Assembly: GCA_017745595.1 (NCBI GenBank)
Contig: WMBV01000031.1
Location: forward strand, 1-63,967
Direction of reading: 5' to 3'
Length of the DNA: 63,967 nt
Source of the DNA: Bordetella petrii
Lineage (GTDB): Bacteria; Pseudomonadota; Gammaproteobacteria; Burkholderiales; Burkholderiaceae_B
Positions 41,629-50,227 of the stretch are shown piece by piece. Numbering within the stretch: the first letter of the stretch is position 1; each line of letters opens with the position of its first letter. The position numbers and the translations under genes were made by a program. Under the pieces are notes generated by a model. It did no database searches. It was not told where the DNA came from and was given only the letters and a program-made list of their open reading frames with translations.

Positions 41629-42579
41629 TTACTTGGCGCGTGGGCGTATCATGCTGCGCAAGCGCATGATGGAAAACACGCCTTTAGCGGTAGCACCAAT
41701 ACCGAGTTGAGCGCCGAAGCCGTTGGAGAGGCCTGCAGCGAGGCCGGGGATCATGATCATGATGACCAAGCTTGCTACGCCTACTAGAACTTGTGCTCCG
41801 AACAGCGAGAACACATCAGCAACGCCTGTTTCGATCTGGTCGGCAATCATGCGGATCAATTGGATGTTCAGTTGCAAAATGAGGCCAAAGACCAGTCCGG
41901 TGAGCAGCGCTAAAAACACAAAGTTCAAAGCCTGGGATACCCAGCTATTGAAAAGTTGCTTGGTTGGCTCAAAGAGTGTGGCGGCAATGAAGATCGGACC
42001 AGCAGCGACCACCAACGCCATGCCAACTTTGCAGACTACGACGATCACCATGATGATGCTGCCCACTATGGCGGCATTCCCTTTCAGCAGCGTTGCCAAG
42101 ATGCTGACTAATACTTCCTTGGTCGAGGGCATGAAGTTGTACCAGGGGCGCTCGCTTGCACCGAGCATGGCATTGGATGCTTCACTGGTTTCATTCTGCA
42201 GTTTATCGACCTCTTGAGCTACGTTGCCGGTCCCGATTGCCAACTCCGTGACATCGTCTGGTAGGGCGATCATCGTTTTTGCGATATCGCTCTGATACAG
42301 CCCTCCAGCACCGAATACCATCGAAGTAATAGCAACGAGAATGGCTTTGCGAAAGAATTCTGTCACGGTCATATTGCTTTGTCCGTGCATAAGGGCAAAT
42401 GCATACACGACAAATTGAAGGGTGAGACCGACAACAATGACAGGCATCAGTGCTTGAAATAATGCTTGTATCGGGCCGTTGACGGCGTTGCTTAGGGTGT
42501 GTTCGGTTTGAGACGTAACCCATTGAGCGATGCTGCTAGGGGCTGACGGAGGAGCAACGGATGGATGCAGACTGTCCAT
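41629..42579 (-). CDS. virB6: VirB6/TrwI polytopic membrane protein
   Basis: A 316-residue protein with about six hydrophobic segments (for example VIVVGLTLQFVVYAFAL, IVGSIIMVIVVVCKVGMALVVAAG and LVGVASLVIMIMIPGLAAG). It matches VirB6/TrbL-type inner-membrane channel subunits. The central region contains a typical GPIFIAATLFEPTKQLF block. It starts 9 bp after virB5 ends. Confidence 0.9.
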   Translation of the reverse strand: MDSLHPSVAPPSAPSSIAQWVTSQTEHTLSNAVNGPIQALFQALMPVIVVGLTLQFVVYAFALMHGQSNMTVTEFFRKAILVAITSMVFGAGGLYQSDIAKTMIALPDDVTELAIGTGNVAQEVDKLQNETSEASNAMLGASERPWYNFMPSTKEVLVSILATLLKGNAAIVGSIIMVIVVVCKVGMALVVAAGPIFIAATLFEPTKQLFNSWVSQALNFVFLALLTGLVFGLILQLNIQLIRMIADQIETGVADVFSLFGAQVLVGVASLVIMIMIPGLAAGLSNGFGAQLGIGATAKGVFSIMRLRSMIRPRAK

Positions 42580-42588
42580 AATTGCGGC

Positions 42589-43293
42589 CTATTTTTCAGT
42601 GTTAGTGTTGCTGCCCGACTCCGAGTGTTTTCCAAACCAGCCGCCATAGACTCGCTTTGCTCTTGCCTGGATAAGGTTTCGCTCTGCCTCTAACTGTTGC
42701 GAAGCCAGTTGTATACGTGTTTGCTCTGCGCTGATATTGGCTTGCTCAATCTGGATCCGAGCTTGTAGTTCGGCGATTTCTTTTGGGTTGCTTGTTTGAT
42801 TGATCTTTCCTTGTAGTGCGTCCACATTTTTTAGACGTTGGGTCATGGAGTCATACGCACGCTCTGACATTGCCTTTGCCGTAGCTTCAATATTTAATGC
42901 GCGCTTGGAGAGTTGTTGTCGATCTTGCTCAAAATTCACCGGAGCCATCACATCATCGGTAATACGGGAGACATCCCCGTTAAGGCTTGAACTGCCTGAG
43001 CGATCGAGAATGCTGTGAGCGTTGGACGGCAAGGCGGAGCGTAGTCGGTTACGAATGTTCGCGTCATCAGTAATATTTCCATAGCCCCTTGATTCCGTGA
43101 ATGCCGCTAATTGGCTTTTTGCCGTTTGCAGTTGGTCGGTCAGGTTTTTTAATTGATCACGCGCTGTCAGTAGTTGTTGTTGCAGTTGGGCGATAGTCGC
43201 GGCATCGACCGTAGGAATTCCGCTAGCGTTTGCCGAATTGAAAAAAGTGGCGGACAGGGCTATGCCCACCGCAATTAGTTTGCAGTGTTTCAT
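42589..43293 (-). CDS. virB5: VirB5/TrwJ minor pilus protein
   Basis: A 234-residue secreted protein. The signal peptide ends near residue 23 (ALSATFFNSANA). The mature part is a long helical bundle (IAQLQQQLLTARDQLKNLTD...NISAEQTRIQLASQQLEAERNLIQ), with the VirB5 family's GYGNITDD block. VirB5 sits at the pilus tip and contributes to host attachment. Confidence 0.88.
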   Translation of the reverse strand: MKHCKLIAVGIALSATFFNSANASGIPTVDAATIAQLQQQLLTARDQLKNLTDQLQTAKSQLAAFTESRGYGNITDDANIRNRLRSALPSNAHSILDRSGSSSLNGDVSRITDDVMAPVNFEQDRQQLSKRALNIEATAKAMSERAYDSMTQRLKNVDALQGKINQTSNPKEIAELQARIQIEQANISAEQTRIQLASQQLEAERNLIQARAKRVYGGWFGKHSESGSNTNTEK

Positions 43294-43369
43294 GGAAACT
43301 CCAATGGGGAATAATGGCAGCGAGTGATGTCGCCGCCTTCTTGTGTTTTCCCGGCTGCGCCTCCGTGGC

Positions 43370-43747
43370 TTATTTGCGGGAAATGGCGGCTTGGTATTCG
43401 GCTTCGGTGATGCGACGAGCCTTTAGATGGTCGGAGACAATCTCGTCACTGGTTTCTTTGTAGGCGACTTGGGTAGTGCCTGCCACTACAAGAATATTGT
43501 CTGAATCTTTAAGCGTAGCTGGTGCAGTATTGGACTTGTACCCGACCTTGCCCAGATTGTTCCACGCTGTTTCTGTGAATAAAAAGCTGTCGTCGTTGCG
43601 TTCAATGTGAATTAACGTCGGCGGATAACGACCATTATCTGAGAACCAATAGCCGATGAGCTTTTCTCCAGCAGGCTTGCTGTCGCAGCCAGCAAGAATG
43701 GCCAATACGCTAATACTGGTGGCAGCGATAAAACTCCTTCGATTCAT
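43370..43747 (-). CDS. eex: Entry-exclusion-type lipoprotein (Eex-like)
   Basis: A 125-residue lipoprotein with the signal MNRRSFIAATSISVLAI and lipobox LAGC (cysteine 20). The rest is a compact beta-rich domain without known motifs. R388-type clusters carry the entry-exclusion gene eex next to virB5/trwJ, which is its position here. Eex would stop the cell from receiving a second copy of the element. The family assignment is by position and lipobox only. Confidence 0.65.
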   Translation of the reverse strand: MNRRSFIAATSISVLAILAGCDSKPAGEKLIGYWFSDNGRYPPTLIHIERNDDSFLFTETAWNNLGKVGYKSNTAPATLKDSDNILVVAGTTQVAYKETSDEIVSDHLKARRITEAEYQAAISRK

Positions 43748-43940
43748 TCGGTTCTCCTATAGTCAACGGTTGTTGAGGGGCGGCCTGGTTACCTATAACA
43801 GGTGTCCAGGGGTTGCATACGCAACAGGCGTATTCAATCTTTGTAGTGCAGGCTGCCTGATTGCAAAGTTTCAGGATGTTCCATTAGGCCGTGCTTTTTC
43901 GGTGTGCTCGGATGCAGACATCAACACGTTGATAAAGGGG

Positions 43941-44687
43941 TTAGAAGTCTGGCCCCTCCATTTCGTGAGTGGCTTCATGCCGCTCTAGCGGATGATCGAA
44001 GCGTGCGCCGATGAGGTCGGAAACGCGCTGGTAGTCGGCAGCTTGCGGAGGATGGCCGTTCACTTCATGGATATGCAGGCTGTAGTACTTGTGCACACCT
44101 TGTTCAAAATAGGCACGATCTTCGCGTGGCGTACTCGATGAAAACCAGAGTGTGGGCGATTGCCGTGGATCGGATGCGGAGGGTGAATCCAGGCCGTGGT
44201 CTTGGGCCAGTCGCTGTAGCGTTTCGGCATCGACCGCTTCACGCTCTACCTCGGTATCCGTCCAACTGGATTGACCCGCATCCAGGTCTTCCGGCTCCCA
44301 GTACTCGCAGTCGATGGAAACCACGAACGTGTCTTCGGGGCCTTCTTGCTCCGGCTCAGGGGCTTCCAGTCCCAACCGACGATAAAAATCTCGATGCTGT
44401 TCGTACTCCCTGGCCGTCTGCATGTCGGAAATGAAGTTTTCGGTCTCACGGATCAGCGCGCGTCCCGCCTCAAAGTCAGCATCCGGGATATCCATGCCCT
44501 CGATGTCCCGGGCGATATGCAGACCCGTCATGTGGTCCTTGAGTCCTTTGAGATACTCCTGGGAAAGGATCAGGTGTTCCTTCGCCGCGTCTGGCATCGG
44601 TTGGGCCCGTTGGCCCGCGCTGAATGCGTCCTCCACACGATCCTCCAGTTCTTCGGGGGTTGAGAAGGGATTGTTCTGCAGATTCAT
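43941..44687 (-). CDS. Acidic protein of unknown function in the T4SS operon
   Basis: A 248-residue, strongly acidic protein (many D/E) without signal peptide or membrane segment. The N-terminal half is helical; the middle holds FVVSIDCEYWEPEDLDAG and the C-terminus YSLHIHEVNGHPPQAADYQRV. I do not recognise the family. It lies between virB4 (18 bp) and the lipoprotein gene in the transfer operon, where R388 has nothing. It may be a cytoplasmic accessory or a DNA-mimic-type protein; this is a guess from charge. Confidence 0.7.
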   Translation of the reverse strand: MNLQNNPFSTPEELEDRVEDAFSAGQRAQPMPDAAKEHLILSQEYLKGLKDHMTGLHIARDIEGMDIPDADFEAGRALIRETENFISDMQTAREYEQHRDFYRRLGLEAPEPEQEGPEDTFVVSIDCEYWEPEDLDAGQSSWTDTEVEREAVDAETLQRLAQDHGLDSPSASDPRQSPTLWFSSSTPREDRAYFEQGVHKYYSLHIHEVNGHPPQAADYQRVSDLIGARFDHPLERHEATHEMEGPDF

Positions 44688-44705
44688 GGTGTCTCCTGCC
44701 TGGCG

Positions 44706-47132
44706 TTAACGTGTCTGCCGGATGGCCGCCAGATATACCGGCAGCCAGTCGACTGGGTCGTGACCGGCCTGGGCAACCGCCTCTTGGGCGATCGTGGCCA
44801 TGTCGGGGCTGCCCGAGAACACGAGCAGTTCATCCTCGCAGCCTGACAGGTCAAGTTGGGCGACGGTGACGCTTGAGCCTTGCTTGACCAAGAATTTGCG
44901 GCTCGCTTCGCCAAGGCGGCGCAGTAGCTCGAATTCGGCCTCGGTAAGCCCAAAGCCCTCGATATAGTCGCGCGCCTTGGCCTTGGGGTTTGGCAGCAGA
45001 ATGAGTGTGGCGGTCTGTTGTACCAGGGACGGCCCGACCGGGTTTTCGATGATGGCTCCCGGCTCCTGCGTGGCGAAGGCCAGCACGCCGTTCTTCTTAC
45101 GAATCGTGCGGCTGGCATCCTGCATGGACTCCTGAAAATGCGCGTCCTTCAATGGATGCTGGCACTCGTCGTACAGGTTGATGATGCGGCGGCCATCGTG
45201 CAGGGCATCGACGCGATGCTTCAGGTATAGCGTGGCAGCGCCCCGGGCGGCGTCATCGTCCAGCAGCTCGGTCAGGTCAAAGCCGAAGATGGCAGGCTGG
45301 CCGGTATCTGTGCTCAAACTCAGTTCATCGACTGGGTTGTCGAATACCCAACCGTATTCGCCGCCTTGGCACCACGGTGCCAGCCGTGCATGAATGGTGC
45401 TGGCGGTGTCATCTTCGCTATAGGGATTGGGCAGCAGGGTGTTGAGCGTCGATAACGTGCGGGCTTCCCAATCGATGAGCCTGGTCAGCTGTTGTACGGC
45501 CTTGGTAATGTCGGCTTGCTGGCGGGTGGTGACCGTTTCGCCTCGGCGTTCCGCCAGAAACACCACCAGGCGCACCATGAAGGCGACGTTGCCTTTGGTG
45601 GGTTCCATTTGGAAGGGATTCCAGCCCGTGGTTTCGCCCAACCGAATGTTGAAGTAACGGCCTCCCAGCGCCATGATCAGCACCTGCATCCCCTGATCCT
45701 TGTCCCACACAACACACGTTGCCCCGAACTTTTGAGCTTGGGTGAGCAATATGCCCTGCAGCACGGTTTTTCCGGTGCCCGTCATGCCGATAATCATTGT
45801 GTTGCCGGGACGACGTTTCCCGGTTTCGTCCACGTCGTCGGTGGAGGCGTGGAAGTTGAAGAAGTACGGACTGCCAGTTTGGGTTTTGAGCAGAGTGACC
45901 GCAGGGCCCCAGGGGTTGCCGACCGGTTTGCCGGTCAACTGGTTATGCAGGCTGGAAAAGCACAGGAAATTCAGCGACGTGATGGGAACCGGTCGGGGTC
46001 GCCAGTGCCAGTTGCCAGGTAGTTGTGCCCAAAATCCCGCCTCCAATGCCCGGTCCAAGGGTCTGAAGCCAATGGCGTCTTCGGCTAAGGCGGTGGCCGT
46101 CTGCGCCAGCGCCTGGCGTACGCTTTCTGCCGTGTCGTCATAGATCAATAGCGTGGCGTGATGGTCTCCCAGACCCAAGCGGGCCGAGGTCAGGTCATCC
46201 ATGGCGTCCTTGAGTTGGGCCACTTGGCTGGTGGAGTCATCGCCGGAATCGACCAGCAATTTGTGGTGCTTCTTGACCAGCTTCTTGGCCGCAGCGCCCG
46301 TATGGCTACCCCACGACTGCGTGAGCACGAATTCGTGGGGCAAGGCCAGCAAGCGATTCATGTGCCCCGGTTTTGTCGCTTCCGGGTAATCGCGTAACTC
46401 CATCATGCCGAAGACACGGGCGTTGGCGACGGTACGCAGTTCGCCGAGTTCGCCATGTCGGCCGAAGATCGGTCTGGCCTGTGGCAGAGTATCTCGCAGC
46501 CGTTCTCGGCTGATCGGTACCTGTTGTGGCATGCCGGATAGTAGAAAGCCCAGAAACTCAGCCGCTTCACTGAAGGCGAAGCCGTTGCGGTCTACGATGC
46601 CGAGCGTTTCGGGATCGTAGCGGTATAGGCCTGCCATCAAGGCACGAACAATACCGTTGAGTCGTTCGATTGATTCGGCCTGCCAGAGCGCAAGGCGTTT
46701 GGCGTCGGCTTTCTCCAGGCTGGCAAATGTGCCCAAGATGGGATCTTGGACTGGGTGAACCAGGACGGTCAGGTATAGGTCATTGACCATCAGGCCTGAC
46801 GTATCGAACGTGGCACGGTACGCCGCATCGAATTGGGCGGCAAAGGGTTGCTCGAACGTACTGTCGGGATATTCGGTGACGCGGCGGCGAACGATATGGG
46901 AGTAGAGCCCAAACGCGCCCATCGGCAGGCCGCGCAACACGTTATGCAGGGCTTCGATCCAGTCCTTTAGTTCGTCTTGCGCATACGCATCGGGCGCACG
47001 CCCCGTGACTTTGATGACGGTCATGTACTCATGGTTGTCGCAGGCAATGATTTGGTCTGTGACATGATGGGAGTAGGGCAAGTAGCGCGCGATGCGCCGC
47101 TCGTCTATCGCCAAGGAGGCTGCAGCAGTCAT
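44706..47132 (-). CDS. virB4: VirB4/TrwK secretion ATPase
   Basis: An 808-residue ATPase energising pilus and channel assembly. Walker A is GMTGTGKT (449-456). The Walker B region IINLYDECQHPL and the following FATQEPGAI lie in the C-terminal third. The N-terminal CagE/TrbE-like part has RYLPYSHHVTDQI. The ATG at 47132 was preferred to a 27-codon longer frame because AAAGGA precedes it and the extra part overlaps virB3. Confidence 0.94.
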   Translation of the reverse strand: MTAAASLAIDERRIARYLPYSHHVTDQIIACDNHEYMTVIKVTGRAPDAYAQDELKDWIEALHNVLRGLPMGAFGLYSHIVRRRVTEYPDSTFEQPFAAQFDAAYRATFDTSGLMVNDLYLTVLVHPVQDPILGTFASLEKADAKRLALWQAESIERLNGIVRALMAGLYRYDPETLGIVDRNGFAFSEAAEFLGFLLSGMPQQVPISRERLRDTLPQARPIFGRHGELGELRTVANARVFGMMELRDYPEATKPGHMNRLLALPHEFVLTQSWGSHTGAAAKKLVKKHHKLLVDSGDDSTSQVAQLKDAMDDLTSARLGLGDHHATLLIYDDTAESVRQALAQTATALAEDAIGFRPLDRALEAGFWAQLPGNWHWRPRPVPITSLNFLCFSSLHNQLTGKPVGNPWGPAVTLLKTQTGSPYFFNFHASTDDVDETGKRRPGNTMIIGMTGTGKTVLQGILLTQAQKFGATCVVWDKDQGMQVLIMALGGRYFNIRLGETTGWNPFQMEPTKGNVAFMVRLVVFLAERRGETVTTRQQADITKAVQQLTRLIDWEARTLSTLNTLLPNPYSEDDTASTIHARLAPWCQGGEYGWVFDNPVDELSLSTDTGQPAIFGFDLTELLDDDAARGAATLYLKHRVDALHDGRRIINLYDECQHPLKDAHFQESMQDASRTIRKKNGVLAFATQEPGAIIENPVGPSLVQQTATLILLPNPKAKARDYIEGFGLTEAEFELLRRLGEASRKFLVKQGSSVTVAQLDLSGCEDELLVFSGSPDMATIAQEAVAQAGHDPVDWLPVYLAAIRQTR

Positions 47133-47143
47133 GGAGACATCCT

Positions 47144-47464
47144 TTACTTGATGAGAGATCGCCACGGGCGGCGTCGGTGATAGCCGTGCACGGCATAGCT
47201 GGAGCCTTGCCAAAAGCGCTGATTGGGATTGCTACGCCGGGTTTTGATTTCCAACCAGAGTACGTCCAGCGCCTTGTCGTCGTCCCGCGTGAGAATGGCC
47301 AAGGTGGGCATGACCACAAAGAGCAGCCCCCACCAGGTTAGGCCTGCCGTCATGGCGATGATGGCGACTCCAGCAAATGCGCCCAGCAGTAACGTGGTGG
47401 GAATTCCCATGAACGTGGCCTTGCGGCCCAGGCCCTTGAAGACCGGATAGGTATTGGGTGTCAT
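47144..47464 (-). CDS. virB3: VirB3/TrwM inner-membrane protein
   Basis: A 106-residue protein with two adjacent hydrophobic segments (about 20-40 and 42-60: LLLGAFAGVAIIAM, WWGLLFVVMPTLAIL) and the family ending YAVHGYHRRRP. It sits between virB2 and virB4, as in all trw-type clusters. Confidence 0.88.
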   Translation of the reverse strand: MTPNTYPVFKGLGRKATFMGIPTTLLLGAFAGVAIIAMTAGLTWWGLLFVVMPTLAILTRDDDKALDVLWLEIKTRRSNPNQRFWQGSSYAVHGYHRRRPWRSLIK

Positions 47465-47467
47465 GGC

Positions 47468-47788
47468 TTACTTCCAGAGTAGAACGACCAATTCTGCCGT
47501 CGAACCCGCCAGCAGCACGCCGATCCCCCAACGGATGGCATCGTCTTTGCGCATAACCTCTGCTGCATACAGCACAAAAATGATCACGCCGATGATGACG
47601 GCGGCAATGGGCAAGATGATGTCCAGATTGTCACTGAGCGTTTGCAACGTTGTTCTGGCGCGGGAGAGTCCGCCGATGGACTGTGCAATTGCTGCGTGGT
47701 GGCCGCTAAATAGCAGTGACGTTGCTATCAGCTTGTACAAAATGCGCAGGGCCGATGTTGCGTTCATGATGTGCTTGAGTACAGACAT
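47468..47788 (-). CDS. virB2: VirB2/TrwL major pilin
   Basis: A 106-residue prepilin. The long signal peptide ends near AAIAQ (residue 36). The mature pilin of about 70 residues has two hydrophobic helices (IILPIAAVIIGVIIFVLYAAEVM and WGIGVLLAGSTAELVVLLW). The ATG at 47788 has AGGAG 8-9 nt upstream. Confidence 0.88.
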   Translation of the reverse strand: MSVLKHIMNATSALRILYKLIATSLLFSGHHAAIAQSIGGLSRARTTLQTLSDNLDIILPIAAVIIGVIIFVLYAAEVMRKDDAIRWGIGVLLAGSTAELVVLLWK

Positions 47789-47879
47789 AAAAAGACTCCT
47801 GTCCCACACGCTTGGTGGCGTCGGGGTGGTGGGGATGAAAAGTGGAGGAAGACGCTAGGTCTAGTGAGACGGCGCAGCG

Positions 47880-48539
47880 TCAGGTGTCGGTAGCGGGATC
47901 CGCTGTGGGCTGGTGCTGGGCTTTTTCAGAGAAGCCATCAATAGCCGGATTGGTCGTGAAGCCATCCTGGGTGCCCGGGGTATGAGGCTCGGCAGCGGGC
48001 GGCTCTTGTTCTGGTGCTGCATTGCTGTCGGGCGTCGATGTGGCCTCGTCGCTGGCTTGAGGCGTTAACGCTGGCACTTTGATATTGGCCTGGGCCAATA
48101 CCTTGCCGACATAGCCGTTGCGAAGACCGCCAGTGAAGTTGCCCGTGTTGTAGCAAGACAGGGCGGCACGTAACGCCTGTTGCGGATCTTGATGCTGGGG
48201 CAACGCTCGGGCATAGCAATCGGCTAGAACCGTTTGGGCTGCGGCCAAGTTACGGCAAGGATCAAAGACCGTCTTGCTGTTCAGGTTAAGAGCGGCCCAA
48301 TTGCGCACATTGATTTGTCCCAGCCCAGCATCGAAGTCGATTCCCTGTTTGATCAGGCGATCGGCTGCGGCCGTGGCGGTAGCCAATGTTTGCGGTTGCT
48401 GCGGTAGATGCCGGCGCTTTTGGTTGACACCAATCGCATATGGGCTACCTCGGGACTCATGGCGGATCAAGGCCGACAGCGTATCGGGGTGGATATTTGG
48501 CGCGCAGGTCAGGGCCAGCGCAGCAAATGCAGCAATCAT
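47880..48539 (-). CDS. virB1: VirB1/TrwN lytic transglycosylase
   Basis: A 219-residue murein-cleaving enzyme that opens the cell wall for the channel. The SLT domain has the catalytic glutamate in LIRHESRGSPYAIGVN, then GLGQINVRNW and ALSCYNTGNF. The N-terminal 18 residues look like a signal peptide. The last 65 residues are a disordered, proline- and acid-rich tail. Confidence 0.9.
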   Translation of the reverse strand: MIAAFAALALTCAPNIHPDTLSALIRHESRGSPYAIGVNQKRRHLPQQPQTLATATAAADRLIKQGIDFDAGLGQINVRNWAALNLNSKTVFDPCRNLAAAQTVLADCYARALPQHQDPQQALRAALSCYNTGNFTGGLRNGYVGKVLAQANIKVPALTPQASDEATSTPDSNAAPEQEPPAAEPHTPGTQDGFTTNPAIDGFSEKAQHQPTADPATDT

Positions 48540-48555
48540 GGTGCATCCTCATCGG

Positions 48556-49215
48556 CTATTGGCGCCTGGCCTTGGGGTTTTTGAGGGAGAAATTCCAGCC
48601 GCTGGCCCAGCGTCCTCGATGGTCAGCATCCCATTTGGCTTGCGCGGCGGTGTACGCCTGCGCATTGACCCAGTGTCCGCCCATCGCGGGCACGCCGACA
48701 TAGCGCACCGATCGGTCATAGGTCCAGGCATGATCGTTGTACGTCACGCAGTAGGAAGGCAGTTTGTCCAGCGATACGGTGGGGATCTCATGTACGTCGT
48801 AGATGATGTCCCCGCTGTCACCGCCCAGGCTACGTTTGCGCCATCGGTATGCCGTTGCTGCATACGTGTGATTGAGATAGTCGGGATCGCATTTGCCTGC
48901 GCCGCGTGAGATGGCGTCAATCCGTTCTGGCATGCCCTGATCGCTTGAGGCTGGGCACTGCGACAGGAAGGCGCGTCGTGCTGAGACAGTGGCCGACCAG
49001 TCCAGGCTGCCGTGACTGTATTTCTTGATGTTGAAGTAATGATTCAGGGAGGGACTGCATTCACTGGGTTGTGCGCCGGTGGATAGGCACAGTGTTGCTT
49101 CGCAGGCCAAGCGGGTATTGCCAGTGAGCAGATCCGTGCTGGTCGCATGGGCGGCGGGCACCAGCGCGCAGGCGAGCGCCATCGCCCCTGCCTGCATTGC
49201 AGGTAAGGATTGCAT
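48556..49215 (-). CDS. TrbM/KikA-like conjugal transfer protein
   Basis: A 219-residue periplasmic protein with a signal peptide (MQSLPAMQAGAMALACALVPAAHA). It has TrbM-family features (CEATLCLSTG, CSPSLNHYFNI, cysteine-rich core, YRWRKRSLGGDSGD). In R388 kikA follows trwN at this position. The ATG at 49215 with CGGAGA upstream gives a clean signal peptide; the longer frame to 49515 does not. Confidence 0.85.
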   Translation of the reverse strand: MQSLPAMQAGAMALACALVPAAHATSTDLLTGNTRLACEATLCLSTGAQPSECSPSLNHYFNIKKYSHGSLDWSATVSARRAFLSQCPASSDQGMPERIDAISRGAGKCDPDYLNHTYAATAYRWRKRSLGGDSGDIIYDVHEIPTVSLDKLPSYCVTYNDHAWTYDRSVRYVGVPAMGGHWVNAQAYTAAQAKWDADHRGRWASGWNFSLKNPKARRQ

Positions 49216-49270
49216 GAAGGTCTCCGGGGAATAGGTACGGCAGGCAGTCGAGGAATCGACCGAAGGCGGA

Positions 49271-49564
49271 TCAGCGCGAACGCTGCAGATGTTGTTGAGC
49301 GATGGCGATTTGTTCGGGCTTGGCCATGGCGCGCACAAGATACGCGGTTTCAATGGCAACCAGGCGGGTGTCTTGCAAATTTCCCAGGCTGGCCACGATC
49401 TGGCGTAGCAGCATGAGTTCTTCCTGCAGCGTGTCGTCGGCGGACAGACGGCGTCGGATGTAGTTAGACAGAGATAGTCCTGCGACGGCAGCAGCTTCGC
49501 CCAGACGCGCAGCATGAGACGGGGTCATCCGAATACGGACGACCTCGGAGAGAGGTTCATTCAT
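49271..49564 (-). CDS. TrwA/MobC-like ribbon-helix-helix relaxosome protein
   Basis: A 97-residue protein. The N-terminus VVRIRMTPSHAARLGEAAAVAGLSLSNYIRRRLS is a ribbon-helix-helix domain like that of TrwA, which binds oriT, stimulates nicking and represses its operon. The C-terminal 50 residues are helical. It is the first gene of the minus-strand transfer run, 66 bp from divergent kwaA. A site for it would be expected at oriT and its own promoter. Confidence 0.75.
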   Translation of the reverse strand: MNEPLSEVVRIRMTPSHAARLGEAAAVAGLSLSNYIRRRLSADDTLQEELMLLRQIVASLGNLQDTRLVAIETAYLVRAMAKPEQIAIAQQHLQRSR

Positions 49565-49630
49565 AAATAAACATCCTGTGAAAAAAAGAAAATTGTGTAT
49601 ATCATTGTTGCAAAACAGGCTAGGTGCGTT

Positions 49631-50227
49631 ATGCAGATCAAGTTAATACCGGCAGCTCTCTTATTTATCGCGTCGTATTTTCCGCTCGCGCTGATTCTTG
49701 CTGTGCAAGACATCAAGGAAGAATATTGGCAACGCCCGTTTTGCTTAGATGCAAAGTTCTGGTTGAAGTGTGAGTTACCTGAATTTGGCAACCCAGGCCT
49801 CGTATATGCCTTGGTATTGGTGTGTTTTTGTAGCTTGGTTTTTTTTCTGTGGGTATTGAAGCATTTGAATGGCTCCACGGAAATGATTATTGAGGAATGC
49901 AAGGCTGTTCCTAACGACCTTATTAACTATGTATTTCCATATATCGTTTCTTTTATGGGAGTCGAGCTTGGCAGCACAGGGAAGGTGCTTGGGTTTGGGC
50001 TCTTCTTGCTATGGCTGTTTCTTATCAGCTATCGATCAGGCCAGATTTTGATGAATCCATTGTTATTGGCTGCAGGATGGCAGTTGTACGAAGTCCAAGC
50101 TGATATTGAAGGCAAGAAGCGCAGCCTTAGGGCACTGTCGAGAAACCGTGTTGTGCCAGGCAAAACGCTCAAATCCTGCTTAGTGCAGGGAATTTACGTT
50201 TTATCCGAGACAAAGAATCATGACTAA
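49631..50227 (+). CDS. kwaA: Kiwa defence membrane protein KwaA
   Basis: A 198-residue membrane protein with four hydrophobic segments: IPAALLFIASYFPLALILAV, LVYALVLVCFCSLVFFLWVL, YVFPYIVSFMGVELG and LGFGLFLLWLFLISYRSG. KwaA is the membrane sensor of Kiwa and acts at phage attachment and injection sites. The ATG at 49631 was preferred to an upstream GTG (49595) because it puts a normal amphipathic start before the first segment. The gene overlaps kwaB by 8 bp. It is more A+T-rich by eye than the transfer genes. Confidence 0.85.
   Translation: MQIKLIPAALLFIASYFPLALILAVQDIKEEYWQRPFCLDAKFWLKCELPEFGNPGLVYALVLVCFCSLVFFLWVLKHLNGSTEMIIEECKAVPNDLINYVFPYIVSFMGVELGSTGKVLGFGLFLLWLFLISYRSGQILMNPLLLAAGWQLYEVQADIEGKKRSLRALSRNRVVPGKTLKSCLVQGIYVLSETKNHD

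Noticed and set aside
49271-49564. KorA-type operon repressor by synteny with R388
   Set aside because: The N-terminus is a ribbon-helix-helix like TrwA/MobC, not the helix-turn-helix of KorA.
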